A stretch of DNA of 64,000 bases from Sinomonas gamaensis (lineage in GTDB: Bacteria > Actinomycetota > Actinomycetes > Actinomycetales > Micrococcaceae). Of the stretch, positions 8,419-16,820 are shown piece after piece (positions within the stretch are counted from its first letter, which is position 1; every line of letters begins with the position of its first letter). Under the pieces are notes generated by a model. That model saw only the letters and a list, made by a program, of their open reading frames with translations, ran no database searches and had not been told where the DNA came from. The DNA lies in assembly GCF_005876955.1 (NCBI RefSeq), contig NZ_SSCL01000006.1:1-64000 (forward strand), in the 5' to 3' direction. The position numbers and the translations under genes were made by a program.

Positions 8419-8472
8419 TTAGCAGCATTCGCAGCTGTCGTCGCAGCAGCAATCGTCGTCTCCGCCCGCCAT
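8419..8472 (-). CDS. 17-residue cysteine-rich peptide, last gene of the ars operon
   Basis: A complete short frame reading MAGGDDDCCCDDSCECC then TAA: six cysteines and six acidic residues in 17. Eight bases upstream of the ATG lies AGGAGG within GAAAGGAGGTG (8479-8489), an 11-nt match to the anti-Shine-Dalgarno end of actinobacterial 16S rRNA and among the strongest ribosome sites in the window. It begins 32 bp after the arsC stop on the same strand, so it is the distal gene of arsR-aquaporin-arsC. A thiolate-rich acidic peptide could bind As(III) or a soft metal (inference). I know of no named family. It is not an attenuator leader for this operon, because nothing lies downstream on this strand. 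Confidence 0.7.
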   Translation of the reverse strand: MAGGDDDCCCDDSCECC

Positions 8473-8504
8473 CCTGGCCACCTCCTTTCCCGCTGTTCCG
8501 TGGT

Positions 8505-8930
8505 TTAGGTGCCTGAGGGAAGCAGCTCGGCGATGAGGTTCTCGACGCGCCCCTTGATCTCGTCTCGGATCGGGCGCACGGAATCGACCCCCTTCCCAGC
8601 GGGGTCGTCGAGCTCCCAGTCCTCGTAGCGCTTTCCGGGGAAGATCGGGCAGGTGTCGCCGCAGCCCATGGTGATGACGATGTCGGAATCCTTGACCGCC
8701 TGCGTCGTGAGAATCTTGGGGCTTTCGGTGCGGATGTCGATGCCCTCCTCGAGCATCGCTTCGACCGCGGCGGGGTTGACTCTCTCCGCGGGCTCAGAGC
8801 CAGCGGACCTGACCTCGATGCGACCCCCCGAGAGACGGTTGAGATACGCGGCGGCCATCTGGGAGCGGCCCGCATTGTGGACGCAGACGAAAAGAACGGA
8901 GGGCCGGCTGGCTGCAGCATCTGAGCTCAT
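8505..8930 (-). CDS. arsC: Arsenate reductase, low-molecular-weight phosphatase type
   Basis: 141 residues. The P-loop CVHNAGRSQM (CX5R, residues about 15-24) and the later GCGDTCPIFPGK with two further cysteines are the LMW-phosphatase-type ArsC layout: the first Cys attacks arsenate, and the others relay the disulfide to thioredoxin or mycoredoxin (which one cannot be told here). It reduces As(V) to As(III) in the cytoplasm. The start is fixed by an ATGA overlap with the aquaporin gene; longer frames upstream lie inside that gene. Confidence 0.92.
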   Translation of the reverse strand: MSSDAAASRPSVLFVCVHNAGRSQMAAAYLNRLSGGRIEVRSAGSEPAERVNPAAVEAMLEEGIDIRTESPKILTTQAVKDSDIVITMGCGDTCPIFPGKRYEDWELDDPAGKGVDSVRPIRDEIKGRVENLIAELLPSGT

Positions 8931-9625
8931 GAGATGACTTTCTGTTCGGCCTCGACGGAGGCGGTACCCGTTGCGGACGGATACAGGAGACGGACCAGGA
9001 GGAACCCGAGCGCGCCGCCGACGAGCTGGGCGAGGACGAACGCCGGGGCGGAGACCGGAGCGATCCCCGCGAAGGTGTCGGTAATGGTCCGAGCGAAGGT
9101 GACGGCAGGGTTGGCGAAGCTGGTCGAACTCGTGAACCAATAGGCCGCGGCGATGTACCCGCCGACGGCGAAGGCAACCCGGTCCGCGCGGCCCGAGCGA
9201 ATGACGCCGAACACCACGAGCAACAGGCCGACCGTCGCCACGACCTCGCCCAGCCACAGCCCGGGCCCCGAACGGACGTGCGACGAGAGCGCCACCGCGT
9301 CGAGCCCGAACATCAGGTTCGCCACCACCGTGCCGGCGAGGCCGCCGAGACACTGGGCCAGGATGAGCGCGGCAGCGGTGGGCCAGTCGAGGATCCCCAA
9401 AGCCTTCTCCACGAGGGTCACGACAGGATTGAACGAGGCCGACACCGGCTGAAGCGCGACGATGAGCGCCACGAGCGCAGCACCCGTGGCGATGCTGTTC
9501 TCCAGCAGCGCGAGGCCGGTGTCGGGGGAAAGCCGGGAGGCCATGATTCCAGAGCCGACGACGGCGATCACCAGGAACGCCGTGCCTGTCGCCTCGGCGG
9601 CGGCACGCCGAGCGAGGAGGTTCAC
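8927..9625 (-). CDS. MIP/aquaporin-family channel in ars operon (AqpS-like arsenite exporter)
   Basis: 232 residues, six membrane helices, and two half-helix NPA-type motifs: NPVV near residue 65 and NPAVT near residue 170. The first NPA motif is altered to NPV. In the Sinorhizobium meliloti arsR-aqpS-arsC-arsH operon such a channel takes the place of ArsB/Acr3 and lets arsenite leave the cell after ArsC has reduced arsenate. The same order, arsR-channel-arsC, occurs here with 4-bp overlaps on both sides, and no pump is present. It belongs to the GlpF-like branch by general appearance, but selectivity-filter residues were not assigned. Confidence 0.88.
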   Translation of the reverse strand: MNLLARRAAAEATGTAFLVIAVVGSGIMASRLSPDTGLALLENSIATGAALVALIVALQPVSASFNPVVTLVEKALGILDWPTAAALILAQCLGGLAGTVVANLMFGLDAVALSSHVRSGPGLWLGEVVATVGLLLVVFGVIRSGRADRVAFAVGGYIAAAYWFTSSTSFANPAVTFARTITDTFAGIAPVSAPAFVLAQLVGGALGFLLVRLLYPSATGTASVEAEQKVIS

Positions 9626-9972
9626 CTGGCCGTCCCGCCGATCACGGACGCCAGGTTCTCCAGCGACTCGGTCCGAGCTCGGTAGTACGCCCAGACGCCC
9701 CGCTTCTCCCGCTCGAGGAGCCCTGCTTCATGCAGGATCTTCAGGTGATGGCTGATCGTGGGCTGCGAGAGGTCGAAGGCGTCGTTCAGATCGCACACGC
9801 ACGCCTCCCCGCCCTCGTGCGAGGCGACCAAGGACATCAAGCGCAACCGCACCGGATCCCCCAAGGCCTTGAGCACGATCGAAACCTGCTCGGCCACCTC
9901 CTCGGAGATCGGCTCGCGCGCAAGCGGCGAACAGCACGCGACCGCCTGGATCGGGGTCAGCTCGAGATTCAT
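9622..9972 (-). CDS. arsR: ArsR/SmtB-family arsenic-responsive repressor
   Basis: About 116 residues from the ATG at 9972; a GTG two codons upstream also fits. Winged HTH with DLSQPTISHHLKILHEAGL as recognition region. The arsenic-sensing pair is visible as CVCDL just before the HTH (as in the E. coli ArsR ELCVCDL site), and an extra CC pair occurs near residue 13. It represses until As(III) binds. No Shine-Dalgarno is visible, so the gene may be leaderless. Its start lies inside a dyad that is the probable operator. Confidence 0.93.
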   Translation of the reverse strand: MNLELTPIQAVACCSPLAREPISEEVAEQVSIVLKALGDPVRLRLMSLVASHEGGEACVCDLNDAFDLSQPTISHHLKILHEAGLLEREKRGVWAYYRARTESLENLASVIGGTAR

Positions 9973-10003
9973 AGACACTCGTCAATATTTACGCCTGTCT
10001 ATG
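9970..10003. promoter_or_regulatory. Probable ArsR operator, dyad over the arsR start
   Basis: CATAGACA (9970-9977) and TGTCTATG (9996-10003) form an exact 8-bp inverted repeat around the AT-rich core GTCAATATTTAC. One arm contains the arsR start codon itself, so a bound repressor would cover the transcription start and initiation region. The position and symmetry suit an ArsR autoregulatory site; binding is inferred. Confidence 0.6.
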
Positions 10004-10040
10004 TCTTGTGGCAAGAGCGCGCGCCTCTCCCATGAATCGG

Positions 10041-12422
10041 TTACGGGCTAACCGCCACTTTGCCCCTAACAGTCTCAGAGGCATGTAGGCAACGCGCCCG
10101 GTGGAGTCCGGGCCCGTAGGCGGCAGTGGTTCCATCGGGCAGGGCGACCGCGGCACCGCTTCCGGGCGGGACGGTGAGGTCGAGATGGAACTCGTCGTCC
10201 ACGAACGACCACGAGACCTCGATCTCCCCGCGAGGCGAGACGAAACGGAAGCTGGCGGAGGTCACGTCTCCGCCGGGGAAGGGCTTCACCTCGAAGCGCT
10301 CCCATCCGACCGAACCGGGCGCTTGGCGCAGCCCTACGAGGTATTCGTGGAGGAAACGGATCACGGCGCCCTTGCTGTAGTGGTTGAGCGAGGCGTGGGC
10401 TGTCCCGTCCTCTTCGACGCCTTCCCAGTCCTCCCAGATGGTCGTCGCGCCGCGATCCAGCATGCCCAGCCACGAGGGCGTCCCCCGACGGAAGAGCAGC
10501 CGGAAGGCGAGGTCGGCACGCCCGTTCTCTGCGAGGATCGGAAGCAGCGCCCCGCTAGAGAGGAAGCCCGTTCCAACGCGGTCGTCGGCCTCGTGGATCA
10601 GCTCGACCAGTCGGTCCAAGGCCGCCTCACGAAGCGACTCGGGGACGAGACCGAAGGCCAAGGCGCGGACGTAGGCGCCTTGCGTGTCCTCGCCCGTGCG
10701 GCCCTCGCGCGTGAGGAACTCCTCCTGCCAGGCGTCCTTCACGGCGGCCGCGATCCGGCCATACTTCCGCGAGGCTTCCTCGCGGCCGAGGATGCCCGCG
10801 ATGCGGCTGAGGGTCAAGGAGGAACGGTAGAGGTAGGCCGTCCCCACTTCGCCGCGGTCGACACTCATGTAGGCGTACGGGTTCTCGGCCAAAGGGTCGA
10901 TGAGGGAGCCGTCCGCACGCCGGCGCTTGGGCTCGCACCACTCCCCGTAGTGGAACGGGCCGTCCCAGATGTACCGCTCGTGGGGGAGCGGCACCTCGGA
11001 CCGCGAGACCCGCGCAGGGTGGCGGAGCGTCGCGGCGAGGTGGAGCGCATAGTCGACCCACCGGACCATCGACTCCCAGTTCTCGGCCAAGATCTGCGGA
11101 TTCCCGTACGACTCGTAGATCGCCCAGGGCACGAGGACCGTAGCGTCGCCCCAGCCCGCCGACCCTCCCATCGCCCGGGTCGGATTGTCGGGATGCGCCT
11201 TCAAGCGGGCCGAATCGGGGGAGAAGGCGGCGGGGAGGCCGTCGTCGCACTGGTCGTCGCGGACGGACTGCAGCCATTTCCTTGAGAACCCCTCGACGTC
11301 GTACAGCATGGCCGCGACCGGCGCGAAGATCTGATAATCCCCGGTCCACCCCGAGCGTTCCCGGGTGGGGCAGTCAGTGGGGACATCGACGACGTTGCCC
11401 CGGAAGCTCCACACTGCCGCCTCGTGCAGGCGCTCGAGGTCGCGTGAGCTGCAGCGGAACCATCCGCGCCGGTCGAGATCCGAATGAACGACCACGACGG
11501 TCAAGCTGCTGGGAACGAGCTCGCGACCTGGGTGCGTGATCCGCACGTACCGGAAGCCGTGGACGGTGTGCCGTGGTTCGAAGACGTCCGGCCCGTCGCC
11601 CGCGATGACGACGTCCGTCTGGTGGAACTGGCGGATTCCGTTCTGGGGCGTCGCCATGTCGAGATGAGTCGTGGTGAGGTCGCCGTCGCGGTCCAGATGC
11701 TCCCCGAATTCGAGCACCGTCTCCGACCCGCACGGCCCAACGTCGCTCAGCCTCACCCAGCCGGAGAGGTTCTGGCCCGCATCGAGGATCGAAACCCCGG
11801 CCCGAAGCCGCCGCAGCGAAACCGGACGCCGCTCCTCGACCCGGCGCACGGGCGGGCTAGGCGACCACGACGGGGCAGGTGGGGCGACAACCCCCACACG
11901 GACCGGCGCCGGGTCCGACGGATCGGGATCGACGCGGAAGTCGGTGGTCTGGCCGCCCATGAGGTCGGCCCTCACAATCTGGCTCGGAAAGGTGAGCCAG
12001 TCACCCCCGGTGCCCACGGTCATCCCGGCCCCCGACCCGAGGTCGATCTCCAGCTGAGCCAGGGCCGCCGTCGTCGTTCCCCAGACGTTGCGACGCTGCG
12101 CGCCGCTGTTCCGGCCGCGGAACCAGCCATCGGAGAGGACGATGTCGATCCGGTTCGGGCCAGGCGTAAGGTGCGCTGCGACGTCGTACTGCTGGGCGTA
12201 CAGCGTCTCGTCGTAGCTCGTCGAGCCCGGGGCGAGCTCGATGTCGCCCACGCGGATGCCGTTGATGAATACCTCGTAGACGCCCAAGGCGGTGGCGGTG
12301 AGCGTGGCCGCGCGGGGCGCTGCCGGAAGGTTGAAGGACTTGCGGAGGATGTAGGCGCCCCGGTCCTCCCGGTTCGCATCGTCGTCGGACTCGGCGGGCG
12401 AGATCCATTTGGCGGCGATCAT
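10041..12422 (-). CDS. Alpha-L-rhamnosidase, glycoside hydrolase family 78
   Basis: About 793 residues with no signal peptide, so cytoplasmic. The N-terminal beta-sandwich carries VLSDGWFRGRNSG (about residue 90), and the (alpha/alpha)6 domain begins near CPTRERSGWTGDYQIFAP, where the acidic catalytic region of GH78 lies. A C-terminal beta domain closes the protein (SFRFVSPRGEIEVSW). GH78 enzymes remove terminal alpha-L-rhamnose. The start is set by an ATGA overlap with the MFS gene; a longer open frame upstream is that gene read out of frame. It is the last gene of the glycoside operon. Confidence 0.93.
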   Translation of the reverse strand: MIAAKWISPAESDDDANREDRGAYILRKSFNLPAAPRAATLTATALGVYEVFINGIRVGDIELAPGSTSYDETLYAQQYDVAAHLTPGPNRIDIVLSDGWFRGRNSGAQRRNVWGTTTAALAQLEIDLGSGAGMTVGTGGDWLTFPSQIVRADLMGGQTTDFRVDPDPSDPAPVRVGVVAPPAPSWSPSPPVRRVEERRPVSLRRLRAGVSILDAGQNLSGWVRLSDVGPCGSETVLEFGEHLDRDGDLTTTHLDMATPQNGIRQFHQTDVVIAGDGPDVFEPRHTVHGFRYVRITHPGRELVPSSLTVVVVHSDLDRRGWFRCSSRDLERLHEAAVWSFRGNVVDVPTDCPTRERSGWTGDYQIFAPVAAMLYDVEGFSRKWLQSVRDDQCDDGLPAAFSPDSARLKAHPDNPTRAMGGSAGWGDATVLVPWAIYESYGNPQILAENWESMVRWVDYALHLAATLRHPARVSRSEVPLPHERYIWDGPFHYGEWCEPKRRRADGSLIDPLAENPYAYMSVDRGEVGTAYLYRSSLTLSRIAGILGREEASRKYGRIAAAVKDAWQEEFLTREGRTGEDTQGAYVRALAFGLVPESLREAALDRLVELIHEADDRVGTGFLSSGALLPILAENGRADLAFRLLFRRGTPSWLGMLDRGATTIWEDWEGVEEDGTAHASLNHYSKGAVIRFLHEYLVGLRQAPGSVGWERFEVKPFPGGDVTSASFRFVSPRGEIEVSWSFVDDEFHLDLTVPPGSGAAVALPDGTTAAYGPGLHRARCLHASETVRGKVAVSP

Positions 12423-13750
12423 CGGACGGACTTGACCTTCAAGACGATGCACAGGCTTCCGATCAGTGCGAGGGCGGCGCCCGCGAGGTAGAGAGCGGTG
12501 TAGTTCTTCTCGGCCCCATTCGCTCCGAGGACGATGATGAGCGGCGCGATGAGCGGGGCGATGGCGCTGGGGATCCGCTGCGAGAACCCAACGACGGCGA
12601 GGTAGCGGCCCGCCTGAGCACGGTCGGGCAGGACGGCGAACACGATGGCCCCGTCGACCGCGCCGAAGAGGGCGATGGCAGCCTGCATGAGGAGCGCGCC
12701 GATCACGAGGGTGACGAAGGAGTGCGCGAAGGCCTCGGTGATGCCGCCGCCCACGAACAGCAGGGCGCCGATGAACGTGAACAGCTTGCGGCGACGCAGC
12801 CGGTCGGACAGGAATCCGCCGATGAGCGCGCCGGCGCTCGCAGAGAGGACGCCGAGCATTCCGATGATCGCGACGGTGCCGGCCACCTCCTTGACCGGAA
12901 GCCCGAGGCGTTGGGCGTAGAAGAAGGTGCCGAACGTGGTGTTGAAGTACAGGCCCATGAAGAAGATGAACCGTCCGAGCCAGTTCCACGCGAAGTCCGG
13001 GTGCTTCCGTGGGCTGAAGACGTAGCTCTCCAGAAGCGCCTTGACGCTCACCGCGCTGTTGTGGACAAGCCCGACCGAGCTGCCCTCTCGCTTGAACAGC
13101 GGGAACAGCACGAGGAACACGAGCCCCACGAGCGCCGGGACCATGAACACCAGCAGGGTGCTCGAGGACACCGCGTAGGCGATGCCGATGCCCAAGACGG
13201 GCGCGATCTGGGCCGAAAGCCCGCTGAGGGCTGAGATCTTGCCGCGCTGCTCCTCCGGGATCCGATCGGCCTGGAGGTTCAGGATGGCCTGGCCGGCGGC
13301 GGACCAGCCGGAGAGGCCGAGGACCCAGCCGGCGCCGACCACGACGACCGTCGGTGCGAGGGCGATGACCAGGAGGCCGATGAGCCCAAGGAGCGCGCCG
13401 CCGAACATGAAGGGGGTGCGGCGTCCGAGGCGCGAGCGGAAGCGGTCGCTCCAGACGCCGATGAGGGGGCTCGCGGCGATGGAAACGAACTGCGCGGTTC
13501 CGGCGACGTAGCCGAGGACCTCCTCGTGGCCCGGAGCGAGCTGGGAAATGCGCACGGACAGCGAATAGGCAAGGGGGACGATGAAGGCCATCGAGACGCC
13601 GAAATTCGCGAGCGACATGAGGGTCAGATAGCTCGCACTCGCCTTCTGGAGCGGGGGTGCCTCGATGGCAGGGGCGACGGCGGTGGCCGACCCAGCGCCG
13701 GATGCCGGCTCCGCCTGCAGTTCGGCTTCAGTGTTGGGCTGCGACATCAT
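12419..13750 (-). CDS. MFS sugar/glycoside transporter
   Basis: 443 residues with 12 predicted helices. The cytoplasmic loop GVWSDRFRSRLGRRTPFMF after helix 2 is the RxGRR-type motif common to MFS and GPH sugar carriers. The start ATGATG is preceded by AAAGGAGTC. The gene overlaps the glucuronidase end by 23 bp and the rhamnosidase start by 4 bp, which ties it to uptake of the intact glycoside that the three cytoplasmic hydrolases then process. Substrate identity is inferred from context only. Confidence 0.88.
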   Translation of the reverse strand: MMSQPNTEAELQAEPASGAGSATAVAPAIEAPPLQKASASYLTLMSLANFGVSMAFIVPLAYSLSVRISQLAPGHEEVLGYVAGTAQFVSIAASPLIGVWSDRFRSRLGRRTPFMFGGALLGLIGLLVIALAPTVVVVGAGWVLGLSGWSAAGQAILNLQADRIPEEQRGKISALSGLSAQIAPVLGIGIAYAVSSSTLLVFMVPALVGLVFLVLFPLFKREGSSVGLVHNSAVSVKALLESYVFSPRKHPDFAWNWLGRFIFFMGLYFNTTFGTFFYAQRLGLPVKEVAGTVAIIGMLGVLSASAGALIGGFLSDRLRRRKLFTFIGALLFVGGGITEAFAHSFVTLVIGALLMQAAIALFGAVDGAIVFAVLPDRAQAGRYLAVVGFSQRIPSAIAPLIAPLIIVLGANGAEKNYTALYLAGAALALIGSLCIVLKVKSVR

Positions 13751-15575
13751 GACTCCTTTGTCGGCTGATCTCTTGTCTGCTGATTTCTTGGGTTACGGGT
13801 TTGCGTCCGCGGAGGTCTTTCCAGCGCTCGCGGAGAGCGAAGGCGGCTGCTTTGGGCTTGCGGTCCCGGGTGAAGACGCCCTTCTTGTTGCCGTCCACAC
13901 GGTGGATTGCGGCGCCGGTGCCGAAATCGGCGAAATTCCACACCTGTTCGCCGACGAACGACGGAATGCGGTCGAAGACGCGGTGGTTCATCGCGAGGAA
14001 ATCAGCTTGGAATTCTTCGGTCCACGGGGTGCTCGTCACCGAATGCAGCCCGGCGATGGTGTCGGCGCCATATTCGCTCATCATGATCGGCTTGCCGTAT
14101 TTCGCGGCCCACCCGCGGAGGTCCGCCTCGAGGAGCTTCTCCGCCGTCTCGAGGTCGCCCGTGGCCACGTACCAGCCGTAGTAGCGGTTGAGCGAGATGA
14201 CGTCGATGAGGTCGGCGGTGCGGTCGGTCTCGCAGGTGGCGAAGATGACGGTTGTCATCGTGACGGGACGCGTGGGATCGAGTTCCCGGGTGAGGCTGAT
14301 GAGCGGTTCGAAGTACTCCCTGGCTCCGTCTTCGTTGGTCGAGGGCTCGTTTGCGACGCACCACATCACCACGCTGGGATGGTTCTTGTCCCTCTCGATG
14401 AGCTCGCGCAGGTGCTGGGCGTGCGCGGCCTGGGTCTGGTCGTTGATGGTCTCGGAGGAGAAGGTGGGCCTTGGCGGTTGGCCGGTGAGCCCGGCTTCGA
14501 CGGCGAGGTTGAGTCCGACGGCGGCCGTCTCGTCGATCACGACGATGCCGTGGCGATCGGCGAACTCGAGCACTTCCTCGGCGTAGGGGTAATGCGAGGT
14601 GCGGAAGGAATTCGCGCCGGTCCAGTCCAAGAGGCGGAAATCGTGGACGAGGTACGCGTTGTCGTGGCCCTTGCCCCGGATGGCGGAGTCCTCGTGCTTG
14701 CCGAACCCGGTGAAATAGAACGGCTCGCCGTTGATGAGGAACTGGTCTCCTTCGACCGCAACCGTTCGGATTCCCACCGGAAGCTCGTAGACGTCCACGG
14801 GACGAGCCCCGTCATGGATCTCGATCTCCAGCCGGTACAAGTAGGCCGCGCCCGGCCGCCACAGCACGGGGTCCTCGACGCGGAGTGTGCCCGCGTGCCC
14901 TTCGCCGGACGCGACGGTGATTCCCGATTCGTCGACGAGCTGCACGCTCGCCGGAGCCGGCTCGCTCGTTGCCAGCCGGTAGCTCACCAGCGCGGTCCCG
15001 CCGTCGAGCTCCGTGGTCACCGTCACGTCCGTCAGGTGAGTGACGGGGGTGCTGTAGAGCCACACTGAGCGGGCCAGGCCGGCGTAGTTGTAGAAGTCGT
15101 GGAAGTAGCTCTGGCGCTCCTTCCCGTCGGGTCCGACGGTCAACTTCCCGGGCGGGATCGTGACGTTCGTGAGCCGGTTGTCGACCGCGACAGTGAGCCG
15201 GAACGCCTCCCCGGCGACCACGACGTCGGTGAGGTCCGCCTCGAATGGCGTGTAGCCGCCGTCGTGCTTGATGACCAAGGTGTCGTCGACGTAGACCGCG
15301 GCCGCGTGCGTGGCGGCGTCGAAGCGGAGGACGACCCGCTCGCCGGCCCAGCCGCGCGGCACCCGGACGGTGCGCTGATACCAGACCAGGCCCACGTGGT
15401 CGTGGATCTCCTGGTCCGCGAACAGGTCGTTGTAGCTGGCCGGGACGGCGGCCTCGAGGTGGGTGTCGAGCCGAGACTTCCACGGCTCCGGCCCGACCTT
15501 GGTGTCGAGGGCGAAGGCCCACAGCCCGTCCAGGCTGAGCAGGTCGCGGGTGGGGGTGGTGAGAGGCTTCAGCAT
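13728..15575 (-). CDS. uidA: Beta-glucuronidase, glycoside hydrolase family 2
   Basis: 615 residues in the three-domain GH2 order: sugar-binding jelly roll, immunoglobulin-like domain, TIM barrel. The acid/base Glu lies in VMWCVANEPST (about residue 410) and the nucleophile in MMSEYGADT (about residue 500). The opening (RDLLSLDGLWAFALDT) and the spacing match UidA/GUS beta-glucuronidases more than beta-galactosidases. No signal peptide. The neighbouring GH78 suggests that rhamnose is removed from the glucuronic acid first. Confidence 0.9.
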   Translation of the reverse strand: MLKPLTTPTRDLLSLDGLWAFALDTKVGPEPWKSRLDTHLEAAVPASYNDLFADQEIHDHVGLVWYQRTVRVPRGWAGERVVLRFDAATHAAAVYVDDTLVIKHDGGYTPFEADLTDVVVAGEAFRLTVAVDNRLTNVTIPPGKLTVGPDGKERQSYFHDFYNYAGLARSVWLYSTPVTHLTDVTVTTELDGGTALVSYRLATSEPAPASVQLVDESGITVASGEGHAGTLRVEDPVLWRPGAAYLYRLEIEIHDGARPVDVYELPVGIRTVAVEGDQFLINGEPFYFTGFGKHEDSAIRGKGHDNAYLVHDFRLLDWTGANSFRTSHYPYAEEVLEFADRHGIVVIDETAAVGLNLAVEAGLTGQPPRPTFSSETINDQTQAAHAQHLRELIERDKNHPSVVMWCVANEPSTNEDGAREYFEPLISLTRELDPTRPVTMTTVIFATCETDRTADLIDVISLNRYYGWYVATGDLETAEKLLEADLRGWAAKYGKPIMMSEYGADTIAGLHSVTSTPWTEEFQADFLAMNHRVFDRIPSFVGEQVWNFADFGTGAAIHRVDGNKKGVFTRDRKPKAAAFALRERWKDLRGRKPVTQEISRQEISRQRSHDVAAQH

Positions 15576-15587
15576 TGAGGTCTCCTG

Positions 15588-16820
15588 CTAATGCCCGACG
15601 GCGGTCAGATCGCCGGCGCGGGCGACGGAACCGAGCCAGGCGAGGCTCGGCTTGGGGGTGCGGGCGAACGTGTCGCGGTCCACGCTGATGAGCCCGAAGG
15701 TCGGCTCCCAGTGGCCCCACTCGTAGTTGTCCAGAAGGCTCCAGTGCAGGTAGCCGCGGACGTCGATGCCGTCGTCGACCGCCTCCGAGACGTGCCGGAG
15801 GGCCTCGTCCGTGTAGGTGATCCGGCGGGCATCATCGCTGGTGGCGATGCCGTTCTCGGTGATGAGGATCGGGAGGCCGCCGGTGACCTCGGCCGTGTGC
15901 CGGAGGGCGATGCCGATCGCGTCCGGGCGATAGGCGGTGCCGACGAGCGTGTTGTCCGGGCTCTGCGGATGGGGCTCGATGCCCGCCTCGCTCACCCACT
16001 GGCTCGAGTACGACTGGACGCCCACGAAGTCGTCGCGGATCGAGCCTTGGAGGTAAAGGTCCTCCCAGACGTATTCGAGTTCGCGCTTCTTCGCCTCCGC
16101 TCCGGGGCGGGCCACGAAGGCGCGGTTCGCCACGGTCCAGCCGACCTTCGCATCCGTCCGCGCTCGGACGATCTCGCGGGCGGCGTGGTGCGCGTCGACG
16201 AGCCGCGCGCCGATCTCGGGGTCCGGGGGCGGGAGCTGCGGCCTGGGGTCCTGGTCCACGGTCGGGCTCTGCCACTGTTCCTGCGCCTGCTCTTCCGTCG
16301 CCTGGGGCGCGGCGGTCATCATGCGACGCATCGTGGTCATCATGGCGAGCATGTTCGGCTCGTTCATCGTCGCGACCCATTCCACGCCGCCCAGGATGGA
16401 GGTGGCCTCGGCGGCGTAGGCGGCGAAGCGCTCGACGGCCCGCTCGCCGAGCCAGCCGCCCTCCTCCGCGAACCAGCGGGGAGTCGTGAAGTGATGGAGC
16501 GTCACGACCGGGGTGAGGCCGAGTTCGAAGGCCGTCTCGATCATCCGGCGGTAGTGGGCCAGCTCGGCGCGGGAGAACCGACCGGGGAGCGGCTCGATGC
16601 GGGCCCACTCGATGCCGAAGCGGTACGAGTTCAGGCCCGCGTCGGCGAGGAGCGTCATGTCCTCCCGGTAGCGGTGGTAGCTGTCGATCGCGTCGCCGCT
16701 GGGCTCCATCCCGGGGACGGTCTGCTCCTGGACCCACCAGTCGCTGTTGAGGTTGTTGCCCTCGATCTGATGCGGGGCGGTGGAGGCTCCCCAGAGGAAG
16801 CCGGGCGGGAAGCTGTTCAT
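15588..16820 (-). CDS. Glycoside hydrolase family 1 beta-glycosidase
   Basis: About 410 residues beginning FPPGFLWGASTAPHQIEGN, the GH1 signature. The acid/base Glu is in TMNEPN (about residue 150) and the nucleophile in ILITENGIA (about 305). It is somewhat shorter than the usual 440-470 residues. GH1 members cleave beta-glucosides, galactosides or fucosides; the specificity is not readable here. It overlaps the SDR end by 4 bp and precedes the glucuronidase by 12 bp, so it belongs to the same glycoside-degrading operon. The longer frame upstream belongs to the SDR region. Confidence 0.93.
   Translation of the reverse strand: MNSFPPGFLWGASTAPHQIEGNNLNSDWWVQEQTVPGMEPSGDAIDSYHRYREDMTLLADAGLNSYRFGIEWARIEPLPGRFSRAELAHYRRMIETAFELGLTPVVTLHHFTTPRWFAEEGGWLGERAVERFAAYAAEATSILGGVEWVATMNEPNMLAMMTTMRRMMTAAPQATEEQAQEQWQSPTVDQDPRPQLPPPDPEIGARLVDAHHAAREIVRARTDAKVGWTVANRAFVARPGAEAKKRELEYVWEDLYLQGSIRDDFVGVQSYSSQWVSEAGIEPHPQSPDNTLVGTAYRPDAIGIALRHTAEVTGGLPILITENGIATSDDARRITYTDEALRHVSEAVDDGIDVRGYLHWSLLDNYEWGHWEPTFGLISVDRDTFARTPKPSLAWLGSVARAGDLTAVGH

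Noticed and set aside
8419-8472. Cys-rich leader peptide of a cysteine attenuator
   Set aside because: It is the last gene on its strand; the next gene converges, so nothing downstream could be attenuated.
10041-12989. Longer rhamnosidase of 982 codons
   Set aside because: The first 190 codons are the MFS gene out of frame; GH78 sequence begins at the ATG at 12422.
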